Positions 46,189 to 55,617 of a stretch of 64,000 nucleotides of DNA are shown here, piece by piece. The number at the start of each line of letters is the position of its first letter. Position 1 is the first letter of the stretch. The stretch comes from an uncultured Aeromonadales bacterium. Lineage in GTDB: Bacteria; Pseudomonadota; Gammaproteobacteria; Enterobacterales; Succinivibrionaceae. The notes below the pieces were generated by a model. The model did no database searches and had not been told where the DNA came from. It was given only the letters and a program-made list of their open reading frames with translations. A program made the translations under genes and the position numbers. The stretch covers positions 62,001-126,000 of the forward strand of contig CACZLZ010000004.1 in assembly GCA_902782145.1 (NCBI GenBank), read 5' to 3'.

Positions 46189-46975
46189 TGCGGACTCCTA
46201 TTCTCTGGACGATCTGTCCGGTCAGATCCATGTTGCGGTAGTCGAACTGGTAAAGCACCTCCAGTTCCCCGGCGGCGTTGTAGGCACCATCAACCTTCCG
46301 GAACACCACGCTCTCCACGTCATCCACCAGAGGCGTGCCATCCTCGGCGCAGTTGCCGGCCACGGTGCGGTCCGCATGGCGGAAGATCCTGATCTGCCGG
46401 TTTCCCGGGGCATGGCACACCGTGACGAAGGGCTGATCCGGATCTGAGAGGTAAAGCCTCCCGTTCTCCGACAGGGGGGCAAAATGGCCGTCCCCGGCAA
46501 TGGTCAGCCGGTAGATCCCGTCCAGGCTCTCCACCTTGGTGACCTTGTAGTAGTTCTCCTGGGACTGGCCGGAAAAGGCCACCAGGGGCCGCTCGGAGGT
46601 ACCGATCTGATAGAAGGGGGACTTCACCGCATAGATCTGGCGCACCGACTGATCAATGCCGCCCTCCCCGTCCCGGGCCACATAAAAGTACCCGAATGCT
46701 GCCTTAGCGGGGACAAAGGTCACAAAGTCGGTCCACAAACCGTTGCCGATGACCATGGAATTGGGGATGGAGTTCTGGATAAGCTTTTCAAGCTTCCTGG
46801 TGACAAAGCCCAGATCAGAATTGATCTTCTGGACCGTCCGGGCATGGAAGAAGAATTCGGCGCCGGAGGCGATAAAGCCCGAGGAGATGGCGGAGATGAT
46901 CCCCATGAGCACCATGGTGATCACCAGTTCGGTCAGGGTGAATCCCTGGCAAATTCTCCGACTGTTTCTCCGCAT
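46178..46975 (-). CDS. mshO: MSHA minor prepilin MshO
   Basis: 265 residues, GGAGGAG site 7 bases upstream. Prepilin motif CQG/FTLTELVITMVLMGIISAI. The segment FVTRKLEKLIQNSIPNSM corresponds to the R-x-x-x-AlPNS region of MshO proteins, and the DYRNMDLTGQIVQRIG end fits too. Minor pilin of the structural operon. Confidence 0.88.
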   Translation of the reverse strand: MRRNSRRICQGFTLTELVITMVLMGIISAISSGFIASGAEFFFHARTVQKINSDLGFVTRKLEKLIQNSIPNSMVIGNGLWTDFVTFVPAKAAFGYFYVARDGEGGIDQSVRQIYAVKSPFYQIGTSERPLVAFSGQSQENYYKVTKVESLDGIYRLTIAGDGHFAPLSENGRLYLSDPDQPFVTVCHAPGNRQIRIFRHADRTVAGNCAEDGTPLVDDVESVVFRKVDGAYNAAGELEVLYQFDYRNMDLTGQIVQRIGVRNAP

Positions 46976-47082
46976 TGATGGCTCCTCCCGCCATGTTCCC
47001 CCGGCCGGATCATGCCGGCACTTCCCCCAGCACCCCTCCCTCCTGCCAGGGAGATCCCGGGGGCAGTTTTTACAACAGAAAA

Positions 47083-47727
47083 TCAGATGTTGGTCCGGAC
47101 GAAGGAATAGTCCACAGTCTCCCCGTCACGCTGCAGGATGCTGATATCAATCCGTTTCCCGGAGTGATCATCAGCTCCGGAGCAGGACAGGGTCACCCCT
47201 GAAGATGCCAGGGATCCCACGGGACACGGGGTCACCCGGACCCGGACATAATACTGGTTCAGTGTCTCCTGAAGGTCGGTCTCATCGCTGCCCCCGCCGG
47301 AGACAAAGTGCTCATAGAAGAAAGCGGCCGGCACATAGTCATCCCGGCAGCCCAGGGTCGCGTCCCGGGCGCAGTGGACGGAGGTGATGAAGTCGTCCAC
47401 GTCATTGAACCGCTCGGTTCCGGTCTCCGATCCCCCGTCGGGTCCCAGGGAGGAGGAGCAGGCGATCACCGCCAGGCCCTCCAGGGTCTCCCCACAGCGG
47501 ATCACCCCCCGGCCCTGATCTGACTTCTCGTCAAAGTTCCGGATGCGGATCTCCCCGGTCACCTTGTTCAGGATCTGCCGGGACATCTGCTGGACGATGG
47601 GATCCCGCCAGGCAGCCTTCTGAGAAATAAGCAGGGAGAGGCAACCGGCACAGGCAAAGCCCAGCAGCACCATGCCGACCACAAGTTCCACCAGGGAAAA
47701 ACCCCGGATCGGTCCTTTTCCAGTCAT
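47083..47727 (-). CDS. mshD: MSHA minor prepilin MshD
   Basis: 214 residues from the ATG at 47727 (a GTG three codons upstream is possible). Prepilin motif IRG/FSLVELVVGMVLLGFACAG; the MshD marker NKVTGEIRIRNFDEKSDQGRG...RCGETLEG is clear. It follows the mshA terminator, so its expression depends on read-through or an unseen promoter. 107 bases separate it from mshO. Confidence 0.88.
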   Translation of the reverse strand: MTGKGPIRGFSLVELVVGMVLLGFACAGCLSLLISQKAAWRDPIVQQMSRQILNKVTGEIRIRNFDEKSDQGRGVIRCGETLEGLAVIACSSSLGPDGGSETGTERFNDVDDFITSVHCARDATLGCRDDYVPAAFFYEHFVSGGGSDETDLQETLNQYYVRVRVTPCPVGSLASSGVTLSCSGADDHSGKRIDISILQRDGETVDYSFVRTNI

Positions 47728-47769
47728 GGGATACACCCGGATCAGAGGGGGAAACCGGCATTGCCCGGT

Positions 47770-47801
47770 AAAAAAACGCCCAGAACAACACGTTCTGAGC
47801 G
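47770..47801 (-). terminator. Rho-independent terminator after mshA
   Basis: CGCTCAGAAC/GTTCTGGGCG (10-base stem with one G-T pair, 47777-47801) followed by seven T on the minus strand. It lies 24 bases after the mshA stop and before mshD, which would make the major pilin the most abundant product. Confidence 0.9.
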
Positions 47802-47825
47802 CACAGCAATCAGACCTGAGACTAA

Positions 47826-48314
47826 TCAGCAGCCAGTGGTGTCAAGTGTCACCTTGGCGGCAGTGTTCGCATCAGTCGCCTGCTTATAGGTAACAGAACA
47901 GGAGTCATCATAACCGTCAGTGGAGCCATTATGGACATATATAGTCACTGCGTCGGTTCCATCCACGGTTCCAGCCTTGCCAAAATAGTCACCGGTTGCA
48001 GTATCAGTAAGATCCAGATCAAGCACTTTCGTGAGAGTGGCAATATTAGCCTTCGGATAGCCGTACACAATGTCAAGATTATCAGTTCCATTGTTGATCG
48101 TGCCGGTAGCACTCTTCTCAATGCCCTTGACCAGCGCCTTGCCGTAGGCCAGGCTCTTGGCGGAGTTCAGAGCAGCCTGCACGCCCTTCAAGGAAGCGGC
48201 CTTGGCATCACCCTGCAGGTTCATGAACTTGGGGGCAGCAGTCACTGCCAGAATGCCCAGGATGACAATAACCACAATCAACTCAACTAAGGTGAAACCG
48301 GAATTCCTTCTCAT
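47826..48314 (-). CDS. mshA: MSHA major pilin MshA
   Basis: 162 residues. RRNSG/FTLVELIVVIVILGILAVTAAPKFMNLQGDAKAASLKGVQAAL is nearly the Vibrio MshA N-terminus. A C-terminal disulfide loop is likely between the Cys in DSCSVTY and the final Cys. AAGGAG site upstream. A strong terminator follows, as expected for the highly expressed shaft subunit. In V. cholerae mshA lies before mshC; here it is after it. Confidence 0.92.
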   Translation of the reverse strand: MRRNSGFTLVELIVVIVILGILAVTAAPKFMNLQGDAKAASLKGVQAALNSAKSLAYGKALVKGIEKSATGTINNGTDNLDIVYGYPKANIATLTKVLDLDLTDTATGDYFGKAGTVDGTDAVTIYVHNGSTDGYDDSCSVTYKQATDANTAAKVTLDTTGC

Positions 48315-48515
48315 AACGTGTTCCTCACTCCTTGAACAAACAACATTTATAACAGTATGGAGCTTACGGACTAGCCATGGGCAACCATGAATGTATTCGG
48401 CAAATCAGAAATATTCTTGATAAAAATTTTCAGAAAACCACAGTGAACATTATCAGCAAAAACCGGATCCCAGCAAAAAATTTTTCTCTGAATAGTGATC
48501 TTGGGGACAGCATGT
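48315..48515. promoter_or_regulatory. A+T-rich mshA upstream region
   Basis: 200 bases, far richer in A+T than the flanks. On the minus strand a TATAAA-like -10 lies near 48352-48347, just before the ribosome site. T-runs near 48480 may end mshC transcripts. The exact mshA promoter cannot be fixed from sequence alone. Confidence 0.5.
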
Positions 48516-49049
48516 TCACTGGACTGTGATCCGCCCCTCACTGTTGACGGTAATACTGGTACCCCGGGTGCCCAAGACCACGGTGCAGTCCGTCTTGGCC
48601 CGGACAATGGCAATGTCAGCTCCCGCAGAGCCCCCGCCGCAGAAGGCCACCGCCCCCAGGCTGTCGAAGATCACTGCCTTGCGGTAGTTCTGCTTCCCGT
48701 CCACCGCCAGAACCGGATCAAAGGGGGCCAGGTTCCCCTTGGTGCCGGAGGCGGGGATCACCGCCCCGTCAGTGCAGCTGGCCAGCTCCTGGTGCCAGAT
48801 CCCGGTGTCGGATATCAGGACGGCGGCACAGGTGCCGTCGGAACGGTTCATGTCGATCTCCTGCACCAGGCGCATCCGGGACTCAATCTCCCCGGCCACG
48901 ATGAGATCCTCGTCATCCCTCAGTCCGACGAGGGTGGGAGCCACCCCCACAGACAGGACGCCCAGCAGAACCATGACCACCACCAGCTCCGTCAGAGTGA
49001 AGCCCAAGCCGGAAGTTCTCCGCGTCAGTTTCCCGTGCGTCATGATCAT
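48516..49049 (-). CDS. mshC: MSHA minor prepilin MshC
   Basis: 177 residues; GGGGAG site just before the ATG at 49049. Prepilin motif GLG/FTLTELVVVMVLLGVLSVGVAPTL; a pilin-like domain with Cys in GTCAAVL, LASCTD, AFCGG and TDCTVV, ending in a beta strand GTSITVNSEGRITV as in MshC/GspH-type minor pilins. It lies between mshB and mshA. Confidence 0.8.
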   Translation of the reverse strand: MIMTHGKLTRRTSGLGFTLTELVVVMVLLGVLSVGVAPTLVGLRDDEDLIVAGEIESRMRLVQEIDMNRSDGTCAAVLISDTGIWHQELASCTDGAVIPASGTKGNLAPFDPVLAVDGKQNYRKAVIFDSLGAVAFCGGGSAGADIAIVRAKTDCTVVLGTRGTSITVNSEGRITVQ

Positions 49050-49069
49050 GCTGCTCCCCGGATCCCAGT

Positions 49070-49720
49070 TCAGTCGGTCGAACTGTCCCCGGCGTTGTTG
49101 ATGTAGGTCACCACCTGCCCGGAAGCCGGACGGTAGGTAAAACTCTTATAACTGCTGGTGGTGGTGCCCGGCTCCCGGTAGTTGCCGCTGCTGTCCTTGT
49201 CCAGAGAGATCACCAGATAGTAGTGGCACAGGGATCCGTAGCCGCTGCCGCTCTTGGTGACATAGTACTTCATGTCGTTCTTGCTGGAGGTCACCTCAGA
49301 GAAGTTGTCGGTGGCCTTGGGCGGGTTCTGAAGAATGCGGTTCCAGACATGGAGACAGCGCCGCGCAGTGAGGCTGCCCGGCTGATAAGCCCGGGAGTCC
49401 GAGTCGCTGGTGTCAATGGGATAGCCCGGGGACACATCGCCGTTCTCCATCTCTGCGGTGGTGGGGGTGGTGAGGAAGAAGCGGTTGCCGTCATACATGA
49501 TGGTGTTGACGCCCTCCTCCCGGGTGCGGCCCTTGGCCTCCCACTGTCCCCGAACCAGGAGCACACCGGTGGCAAAGCCGCCGGCCACGCCCTCAACGCT
49601 GGCGTTCTTGGCCTCCTCCGTCACGTCCAGATAACGTGGCAGCGCCGTCACTGCCAGAATGCCCAGGATCACTATCACAATCACAAGCTCAATGAGCGTA
49701 AAGCCGGAATCCTTCTTCAT
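49070..49720 (-). CDS. mshB: MSHA minor prepilin MshB
   Basis: 216 residues. KKDSG/FTLIELVIVIVILGILAVTALPRYLDVTEEA opening. The MshB pattern VEGVAGGFATGVLLVRGQWEAKGR ... IMYDGNRFFLTTPTTAEMENGDVSPGYPIDT is very clear. Minor pilin near the base or tip of the MSHA pilus. First gene of the structural part, 202 bases after mshF. Confidence 0.92.
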   Translation of the reverse strand: MKKDSGFTLIELVIVIVILGILAVTALPRYLDVTEEAKNASVEGVAGGFATGVLLVRGQWEAKGRTREEGVNTIMYDGNRFFLTTPTTAEMENGDVSPGYPIDTSDSDSRAYQPGSLTARRCLHVWNRILQNPPKATDNFSEVTSSKNDMKYYVTKSGSGYGSLCHYYLVISLDKDSSGNYREPGTTTSSYKSFTYRPASGQVVTYINNAGDSSTD

Positions 49721-49922
49721 TTCTCGGTCCTGTACCTGTATGGTCTCTCTTCCCTGTATGGTTGGTTTGGTTGGTTAATTCTGTCTGCTGTCCGCCGTCT
49801 GTCCAGGGGGATCTTCCGGCGATCGTCCGTCCCGGGCTGTGGGTACCGGGATCAAAAGCAAGAGCCGTGCCACTGCCCCGGAAAGGAGCCCGGCATCACT
49901 GCCTGAGCAAGTGGCGTTCCGG

Positions 49923-50453
49923 TCAGTCCCCAGTCTTTTCCCGGATCATCTCCAGTCCCCCGTCACTGAAGCGGTAGCGCAGGGTGCCCTCATCGGCGGC
50001 CTGATAAAGGCAGGCACCGCCCCCGGAGAGATCCGGCCGGGCATTGATGCTGCCCAGGATCTCAAAGTCAGCGTCCTGCTGCAGCACCGTCTCCCACAGG
50101 CGCTCACACACATTGCGCCCCTGGTTCTGGCGGGAGCCCACAAACCGGGCGTCCACGGGCCAGCCGGCCCGGTTCATCCGGTAGGCGATGCGGAGCTTAC
50201 CCTCCCCGGACCAGTTCTCCACATCCAGATATTGCTCCGGGCTTTTGCCATGGTTGATCCAGGCGGCATGCACCAGCTCTGTCCGCTCGGCAAAGGCGGA
50301 GCGGAGGGACTCCAGGGACACCGCCGCAGCGTCGCCGATCCGGGGCAGCAGGCCCCGGAGCCAGGATCCTGTGAGAAGCAAGATCAGGATCAGGGCCGCC
50401 AGGAACACCAGCATACGTCCCTTCCGTTCCTCAGCCTGCTGTTCCCTGTCCAC
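49923..50453 (-). CDS. mshF: MSHA biogenesis protein MshF
   Basis: 176 residues. Basic N-terminus, one membrane segment (~14-33, MLVFLAALILILLLTGSWL), then a prepilin-like periplasmic domain. GTG start at 50453; an ATG at 50414 right before the membrane segment has an AAGGGA site and is a real alternative. Named mainly from its place between mshG and mshB; MshF proteins are poorly conserved. Confidence 0.75.
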   Translation of the reverse strand: MDREQQAEERKGRMLVFLAALILILLLTGSWLRGLLPRIGDAAAVSLESLRSAFAERTELVHAAWINHGKSPEQYLDVENWSGEGKLRIAYRMNRAGWPVDARFVGSRQNQGRNVCERLWETVLQQDADFEILGSINARPDLSGGGACLYQAADEGTLRYRFSDGGLEMIREKTGD

Positions 50454-50509
50454 CTGTCACCTGCTCTCTGATGCCGATCCTTCCGGAACGTCTCCGCCCC
50501 GGGAAGGCG

Positions 50510-51739
50510 CTATTTCTTGCCCTGCATGGCACCGTACATGTCCCACATGGGGGTGAAGATACCCAAGGCCAGCACCAGCACAATGGCAGCCACAATGATC
50601 AGGAGGATAGGCTCGATCTTGGCGGTGAGGCCCTTGAGCTCAAAATCCACCTCCCGGTCATAGTAGTCCGCCACCTCCAGGAGCAATGTGTCCACCTGGC
50701 CGGTCTCGCCGCCCACGGCCATCATCTGCAGCACCAGGGGGCTGAACATGTCGCTGGCCACCGCCGTCTGATACAGGGACTCGCCCCGCTCCACCCCGGC
50801 ACACATGCCCAGGATCCGGTCGGACAGGTAGGCGTTGTCCACCGCCCCGGCCACCAATGTCAGAGCCGTGTTCAGGCCCACACCGGCCTTGAGCATGATG
50901 GAAAAGCTCCGGGCAAACCGTGCCAGCTGGGACCGGAACAGAATGGATCCGATCACCGGCAGCCGGATCTGCCACTTGCCCCACCAGCGGGATCCCTTCT
51001 CCGATCGGGTCCACCAGATCCAGGCAGCGGGCACGGCCACCAGGATGATGATGATGGCCCAGAAATAGTTCACAAAGAAGTTGGAGGAGGCGATGAGGAT
51101 CCGGGTGGTGATGGGCAGCTCAGCGCCGAACTTGCTGAACATCTTGGCAAACACGGGGATAACCCAGATGTTCAGGATGATCATGGCCACCACCACAAAG
51201 GAGATGACGATCATGGGGTAGCGCAGTGCGCCCTTGATCCGGCGCTTGGTCTCCACCTCCAGGGAAATGTACTCCGCCAGTTGCAGGAAACTCTCCTCCA
51301 GGCGGCCGGTGTTCTCACCCACGTTGATCAGGGAGACAAACAGCCGGTTGAACACCTTGGGGAAACGGCTCATGGCCGCCGCCAGGGGCAGACCGCCGGC
51401 CAGATCGCTCTCCAGTTTCTTCAGCACCTCTGACAGGGTCTGGTTCTCAATGGTCTCCGACAGGCCGTGGAGGGCGCTCATGATGGGGATCCCCGCCTTG
51501 CTCAGGGAGTACATCTGGCGGCACAGCATCAGCAGATCGTTGGGGGAGATCCGTTTCCGGAAGAAGCGGGAGAGAAGACCCTGCTTGGGGCCGCCTGCGT
51601 CCTTGGCCGGCTGGATCTGCAGGGGGAACACCCCCCGGGACACCAGGGCCTCGGCCACCGCATTCTCATTCATGCCGTCCAATGTTCCCCGGATCTGGGC
51701 TCCGGAGGCGTCGCGGCCCACATAGGAATACAAAGGCAT
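50510..51739 (-). CDS. mshG: MSHA inner-membrane platform protein MshG
   Basis: 409 residues, GspF/PilC family with two T2SSF repeats (INVGENTGRLEESFLQLAEY and AVGGETGQVDTLLLEVADYYD) and three membrane segments. Opens MPLYSYVGRDASGAQIRGTLDG. Platform for pilus assembly with MshE. Its ATG overlaps the mshE stop (TAATG). Confidence 0.94.
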   Translation of the reverse strand: MPLYSYVGRDASGAQIRGTLDGMNENAVAEALVSRGVFPLQIQPAKDAGGPKQGLLSRFFRKRISPNDLLMLCRQMYSLSKAGIPIMSALHGLSETIENQTLSEVLKKLESDLAGGLPLAAAMSRFPKVFNRLFVSLINVGENTGRLEESFLQLAEYISLEVETKRRIKGALRYPMIVISFVVVAMIILNIWVIPVFAKMFSKFGAELPITTRILIASSNFFVNYFWAIIIILVAVPAAWIWWTRSEKGSRWWGKWQIRLPVIGSILFRSQLARFARSFSIMLKAGVGLNTALTLVAGAVDNAYLSDRILGMCAGVERGESLYQTAVASDMFSPLVLQMMAVGGETGQVDTLLLEVADYYDREVDFELKGLTAKIEPILLIIVAAIVLVLALGIFTPMWDMYGAMQGKK

Positions 51740-53451
51740 TACTTGACCACCTCAGACAGGTGCAGCACCTCCTCCACGGAGGTCACCCCCTTCACCGCAT
51801 AGTCATAGGCCATGCACACCAGGGGCCGGTAGGAGGGATCCTCCCGGGCGGTGATGGCAAAGCGCTCGGCGTCATTGGATCGGAGGGCGTCCATCATGGG
51901 CGGCGTCAGCTCCAGCACCTCAAAGACGCCGATGCGTCCGCTGTAGCCGGTGAAGTTGCAGCTCTGGCAGCCCCGGCCGTGCATGAACTTCTGCTCCCCC
52001 GCCCCGGGGCCGATGACCGTCTCCAGGAAGGCTTTGTCTGCCGGGTCAATCTCATGGGGCTCCTTGCAGTAAGGACAGATCTTCCGCACCAGGCGCTGGG
52101 CGATGACCGTGCGCAGGGCCGAGGCCACCAGATACCCGGGGGCCCCCATGTCCATAAGGCGCAGTGCCGAGGAGATAGCGTCGTTGGTGTGCAGGGTGGA
52201 CAGCACCAGATGGCCGGTGAGGGCGCCCCGCATGCCGATCTCCATGGTCTCCTGATCCCGCATCTCGCCCACCAGGATCACATCCGGATCCTGGCGCAGC
52301 ACCGCCCGGAGCACCGAGGCGAAAGTGAGGCCGATCTTGGCGTTGATCTGCACCTGGGAGATCCGGGGCAGCCGGTACTCCACAGGATCTTCAGCGGTGA
52401 TGATCTTGTTCCCGGCGGTGTTCAGCTCGCTCAGGGCGCCGTAAAGGGTGGTGGTCTTGCCGGATCCTGTGGGGCCGGTGACCATGATGAGACCGTGGGG
52501 CCGGTGCAGCTGGCGCCGGAACATGGCCAAGGTCTCCGGGGGCATGCCCACGTCATCCAGCTTCAGCAGGCCTGCGGACTGATCCAGGATACGCATAACC
52601 ACCGACTCACCGTGCTGCACCGGCAAGGTGGAGATACGCACGTCAATGTCATGGCCCTTGACCCGCATGCGGAAGCGGCCATCCTGGGGCAGACGCTTTT
52701 CAGAAATGTCCAGTCCCGACATGAGTTTGAGCCGGAGCACCAGGGCCGGGGCGATCTTCACCTCGTTCATCACATTCTCATGGAGAACGCCGTCAATACG
52801 CTGGCGGATCCGGAGCACGCTCTCGTCAGGCTCAATGTGGATATCCGAAGCATGGACCTGGATGGCATCCTCAAACACGGTGCGCAGCAGCTTGACCACC
52901 GTGGCTTCGCTCTCCGTGGCCACAACGTTGGTCTGGCCCATGTCAAAGTCGCTGCCCTTGTACTCCTCCTGGAGCTGGTGGGCGAAGTTCTCAATCTCCC
53001 GGGTCTTGCGGTACAACTGATCAAAGTACTGCAGCAGTTGATCTTCACGGGCGATGGCCAGGGAGATGTCCCGGGGAGCCAGGATGTTGGACAGGAAGTC
53101 CAGGGCCTGGAGATCGGCGGGATCACTCATCACCACCGTGACCACGTCAGAGCTGTCCACGTTGATGGCCAGGGCTCTGAAGCGCCGGGCATGGACCTCG
53201 GGGATCAGGTTCACCGCCTCAGTGGAGATGGAGACATGGGACAGATCCAGATAGGGGATCCCCAGCTGCTGGGAAAGGAAGTGCAGCAGCCGGTCCTCGT
53301 CAATGAAGCCCAGCTCGATCAGGGCCTTGCCCAGCTTCAGCCCCGACTTCTTCTGGTAGGACAGGGCGTTGACCAGCTGATCCTCGGTGATGATGCCCTC
53401 GGCGACCAGCAGGTCGCCCAGTCTCATCTTCAGTTTGGGACGTGTTGCCAT
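51739..53451 (-). CDS. mshE: MSHA extension ATPase MshE
   Basis: 570 residues. Two tandem MshEN motifs at the N-terminus (RLGDLLVAEGIITEDQLVNALSYQ, then KLGKALIELGFIDEDRLLHFLSQQ) match the c-di-GMP-binding RLGxxL...LxxxLxxQ pattern. The PilB-type ATPase follows: Walker A GPTGSGKTTT, Asp box, Walker B RQDPDVILVGEMRD, His box STLHTND, and zinc cysteines ICPYC ... GCQSC. Drives pilus polymerisation, probably under c-di-GMP control. Confidence 0.95.
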   Translation of the reverse strand: MATRPKLKMRLGDLLVAEGIITEDQLVNALSYQKKSGLKLGKALIELGFIDEDRLLHFLSQQLGIPYLDLSHVSISTEAVNLIPEVHARRFRALAINVDSSDVVTVVMSDPADLQALDFLSNILAPRDISLAIAREDQLLQYFDQLYRKTREIENFAHQLQEEYKGSDFDMGQTNVVATESEATVVKLLRTVFEDAIQVHASDIHIEPDESVLRIRQRIDGVLHENVMNEVKIAPALVLRLKLMSGLDISEKRLPQDGRFRMRVKGHDIDVRISTLPVQHGESVVMRILDQSAGLLKLDDVGMPPETLAMFRRQLHRPHGLIMVTGPTGSGKTTTLYGALSELNTAGNKIITAEDPVEYRLPRISQVQINAKIGLTFASVLRAVLRQDPDVILVGEMRDQETMEIGMRGALTGHLVLSTLHTNDAISSALRLMDMGAPGYLVASALRTVIAQRLVRKICPYCKEPHEIDPADKAFLETVIGPGAGEQKFMHGRGCQSCNFTGYSGRIGVFEVLELTPPMMDALRSNDAERFAITAREDPSYRPLVCMAYDYAVKGVTSVEEVLHLSEVVK

Positions 53452-53454
53452 GTT

Positions 53455-54645
53455 CTACTTCTTCCTCTGATCCAGTTCTCTGAGGCGCTGCCGGGCAAAC
53501 CGGGTGGAGGCCTCGGGCAGTCCCAGGTTCAGCGCCTGGCGGTAGTTGGCCCGGGCCGCCGAGGGGGATCCCTGGCGGTCAAAGGCCACTGCAAGGCCCA
53601 GCCACCACTTCCCCTCCCGGGGCATGATCCGGGTCAGCCGGCTGTAGGCGTCCACCGCCAGCACCGGCTCACTGAGCTCGGTGGCCAGGGTGGCCTCCAG
53701 GGCTATGTAATCAAGGTTTTCGGCGGAGGCCTTGGGGGAGTAGCCTGCCAGGGCTGACAAAGCCTCCTTCTTCCGGCCCTCCTCGGTGAGGATCCGGGCC
53801 AGGAGCAGCCGGTAGCTGCCCCGGGAAGGATCGGTGACGATCCCGTCCCGGAGCACCGCCTTGGCCTCCGGCAGGTTGGTCTCCCCGTAAAGCAGGGAGG
53901 CCAGCTTCTCCCGAGCCTTGGCATCCTTGGGTTCCCGGGCCAGAATAGAGCGCAGGGCCGTCTTCGCTGCGGGGATATCTCCCCGGGAGAGGGCCGTGGC
54001 AGCCGTCTTCCGATCCAGTTCATTCTCCTGGGCCGGGGTGAGCTTCACCTCCTGGACCCGCATGGTGCCGGGCTTCTTCCGGCTCTCCCGGGGAGGCTCA
54101 GATACAGCCGCCGTCCGGGCGCCCCGGCGATCCCGGGAGGAGGCGGCGGGGGGCTCCGGCACCAGGGCGGGATCAGGTCCGTAGATCTCATCCTCCAGGG
54201 CCTTCAGCTCCTCATCACTGACATCAGATCCCAGGATCAGACTGTCCTCCCGCTCCTTCCGGGCAGCCTCCTCCGGGGAAACCGGAACCATTCCGGAGGC
54301 GGCAGCACCCGTGACAGCGGCGCCGGCAGCACCGCTCCCAGCCGCAGCCGCTCCGGCGCCTCCCGCCTCACCTGGAGCCGCCGAGGCGCCATATCCCGGG
54401 GCAGACTGGCCCGGTGCCGGTTCGCCGGCAGACACCTTGCTTACCTGAGAGGCGGCAGATGGGGCCTGGGGCGCCATACGCTGCCACACCATGAAGCCCA
54501 GGGCTCCTGCCAGCAGCACCACCGCCCCCGCCAGGACACCGGTGAGCACCGGGGATCTGGCCTCCCGGACCGGATGGTAGACGCCGGGATCTGCGTTCCC
54601 CGAACGCTTCTCCAGATCCTTCAGCATCCTGTTGATGACACTCAT
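53455..54645 (-). CDS. mshN: MSHA biogenesis protein MshN (TPR protein)
   Basis: 396 residues from the ATG at 54645 (GGGAA site 8 bases upstream). N-terminal MSVINRMLKDLEKR, membrane segment ~35-54, an Ala/Gly/Pro-rich periplasmic linker (~60-125), then TPR-like repeats (ALSRGDIPAAKTALRSILAREPKDAKAREKLASLL...). Periplasmic scaffold that likely links the pilus machine to the MshL secretin. 3 bases before mshE. Confidence 0.9.
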   Translation of the reverse strand: MSVINRMLKDLEKRSGNADPGVYHPVREARSPVLTGVLAGAVVLLAGALGFMVWQRMAPQAPSAASQVSKVSAGEPAPGQSAPGYGASAAPGEAGGAGAAAAGSGAAGAAVTGAAASGMVPVSPEEAARKEREDSLILGSDVSDEELKALEDEIYGPDPALVPEPPAASSRDRRGARTAAVSEPPRESRKKPGTMRVQEVKLTPAQENELDRKTAATALSRGDIPAAKTALRSILAREPKDAKAREKLASLLYGETNLPEAKAVLRDGIVTDPSRGSYRLLLARILTEEGRKKEALSALAGYSPKASAENLDYIALEATLATELSEPVLAVDAYSRLTRIMPREGKWWLGLAVAFDRQGSPSAARANYRQALNLGLPEASTRFARQRLRELDQRKK

Positions 54646-54664
54646 GGGCAATTCCCGTCAGGCC

Positions 54665-55573
54665 TCAGATAAGGCCCGACTCCATACAGAAACACAAAGT
54701 CAGCAGCAGCAGAAGCAGCAACACGACGATGATAAGGTGCATATCCGCCACCGGCGACGGCCCCGCATCCGGGGTGTCCCGGGCGGCAATGCGCACCATG
54801 GACGACTTGATCTTGGCCGAGCCCCGGCCATAGGCCAGCATCAGGCTCTTGTGGGCCAGGACATTGATAAGCCGGGGGATCCCCCGGCTGCTGCGCCAGA
54901 GCCTCTTCATGGCCGAGGGGGTGAACAGGGGATAGCCCTGGTAGCCGGCGATCTTCAGCCGGTACTCCACATAGGCCCGGGTCTCCGGCAGGGTCAGGGG
55001 ACGCAGGCAGTAGGAGAAAGTGATCCGCTGCCGCAACTGCCGGAAATGCTCCTGGGCCAGGCGCTGATCCAACTCCGGCTGGCCGAAGAGCACGATCTGG
55101 ATAAGCTTCTCCGACTCCGTCTCCAGGTTGCCGAAGAGCCGGATGGCCTCCATGGTCTCGTCAGGGAGATCCTGGGCCTCGTCCACCAGCACCATGACCC
55201 GGCGGCCCTCCTTGTGGAGTTCAATCAGCCGCCGGTTCACTGCGTCAGTAACCGCCAACTCATCCCGGGAGGCGAGATCCTTCAGTCCCAGTTCCAGTGC
55301 CAGGGCGGCCCGCATCTCAGCGGCGGTCAGATAGGGGTTGGGCAGGTAGGCGATCTCAAACTGCCAGCTCCACTCGGCGTTCATCAGCATCCGGAGCACC
55401 AGGGTCTTCCCCGTGCCCACCTCGCCGGTGACCTTGATGAAGCCCTCACCGCTCTCCAAGGCGGTCTGCAGGACCTGCAGCGCCTCCTGATGGGGAGGCA
55501 GCCCGTAATAATACTGGGTGTTGGGGGTCAGGGCGAAGGGCATCTCCTTCAGCCCGAAGAAGGTCTCATACAT
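54665..55573 (-). CDS. mshM: MSHA AAA ATPase MshM
   Basis: 302 residues, ExeA/GspA family. YETFFGLKEMPFALTPNTQYYYGLPPHQEAL opening, Walker A GEVGTGKT, Walker B VMVLVDEAQDL. The C-terminal end is a very hydrophobic Leu/Val segment (LIIVVLLLLLLLTLCF) that should anchor it in the inner membrane. Likely helps secretin assembly, as ExeA does. Confidence 0.93.
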   Translation of the reverse strand: MYETFFGLKEMPFALTPNTQYYYGLPPHQEALQVLQTALESGEGFIKVTGEVGTGKTLVLRMLMNAEWSWQFEIAYLPNPYLTAAEMRAALALELGLKDLASRDELAVTDAVNRRLIELHKEGRRVMVLVDEAQDLPDETMEAIRLFGNLETESEKLIQIVLFGQPELDQRLAQEHFRQLRQRITFSYCLRPLTLPETRAYVEYRLKIAGYQGYPLFTPSAMKRLWRSSRGIPRLINVLAHKSLMLAYGRGSAKIKSSMVRIAARDTPDAGPSPVADMHLIIVVLLLLLLLTLCFCMESGLI

Positions 55574-55617
55574 CTGGATCGCGTCCCGGAAAGGGATCGG
55601 CGTCTGGGGCCGGGGCC

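Noticed and set aside
51682..53757. Very long open frame on the plus strand (691 codons) opposite mshE
   Set aside because: It is the antisense shadow of mshE/mshN in G+C-rich DNA; the translation is Gly/His/Gln-rich with no family motifs, while the minus strand encodes a textbook ATPase.
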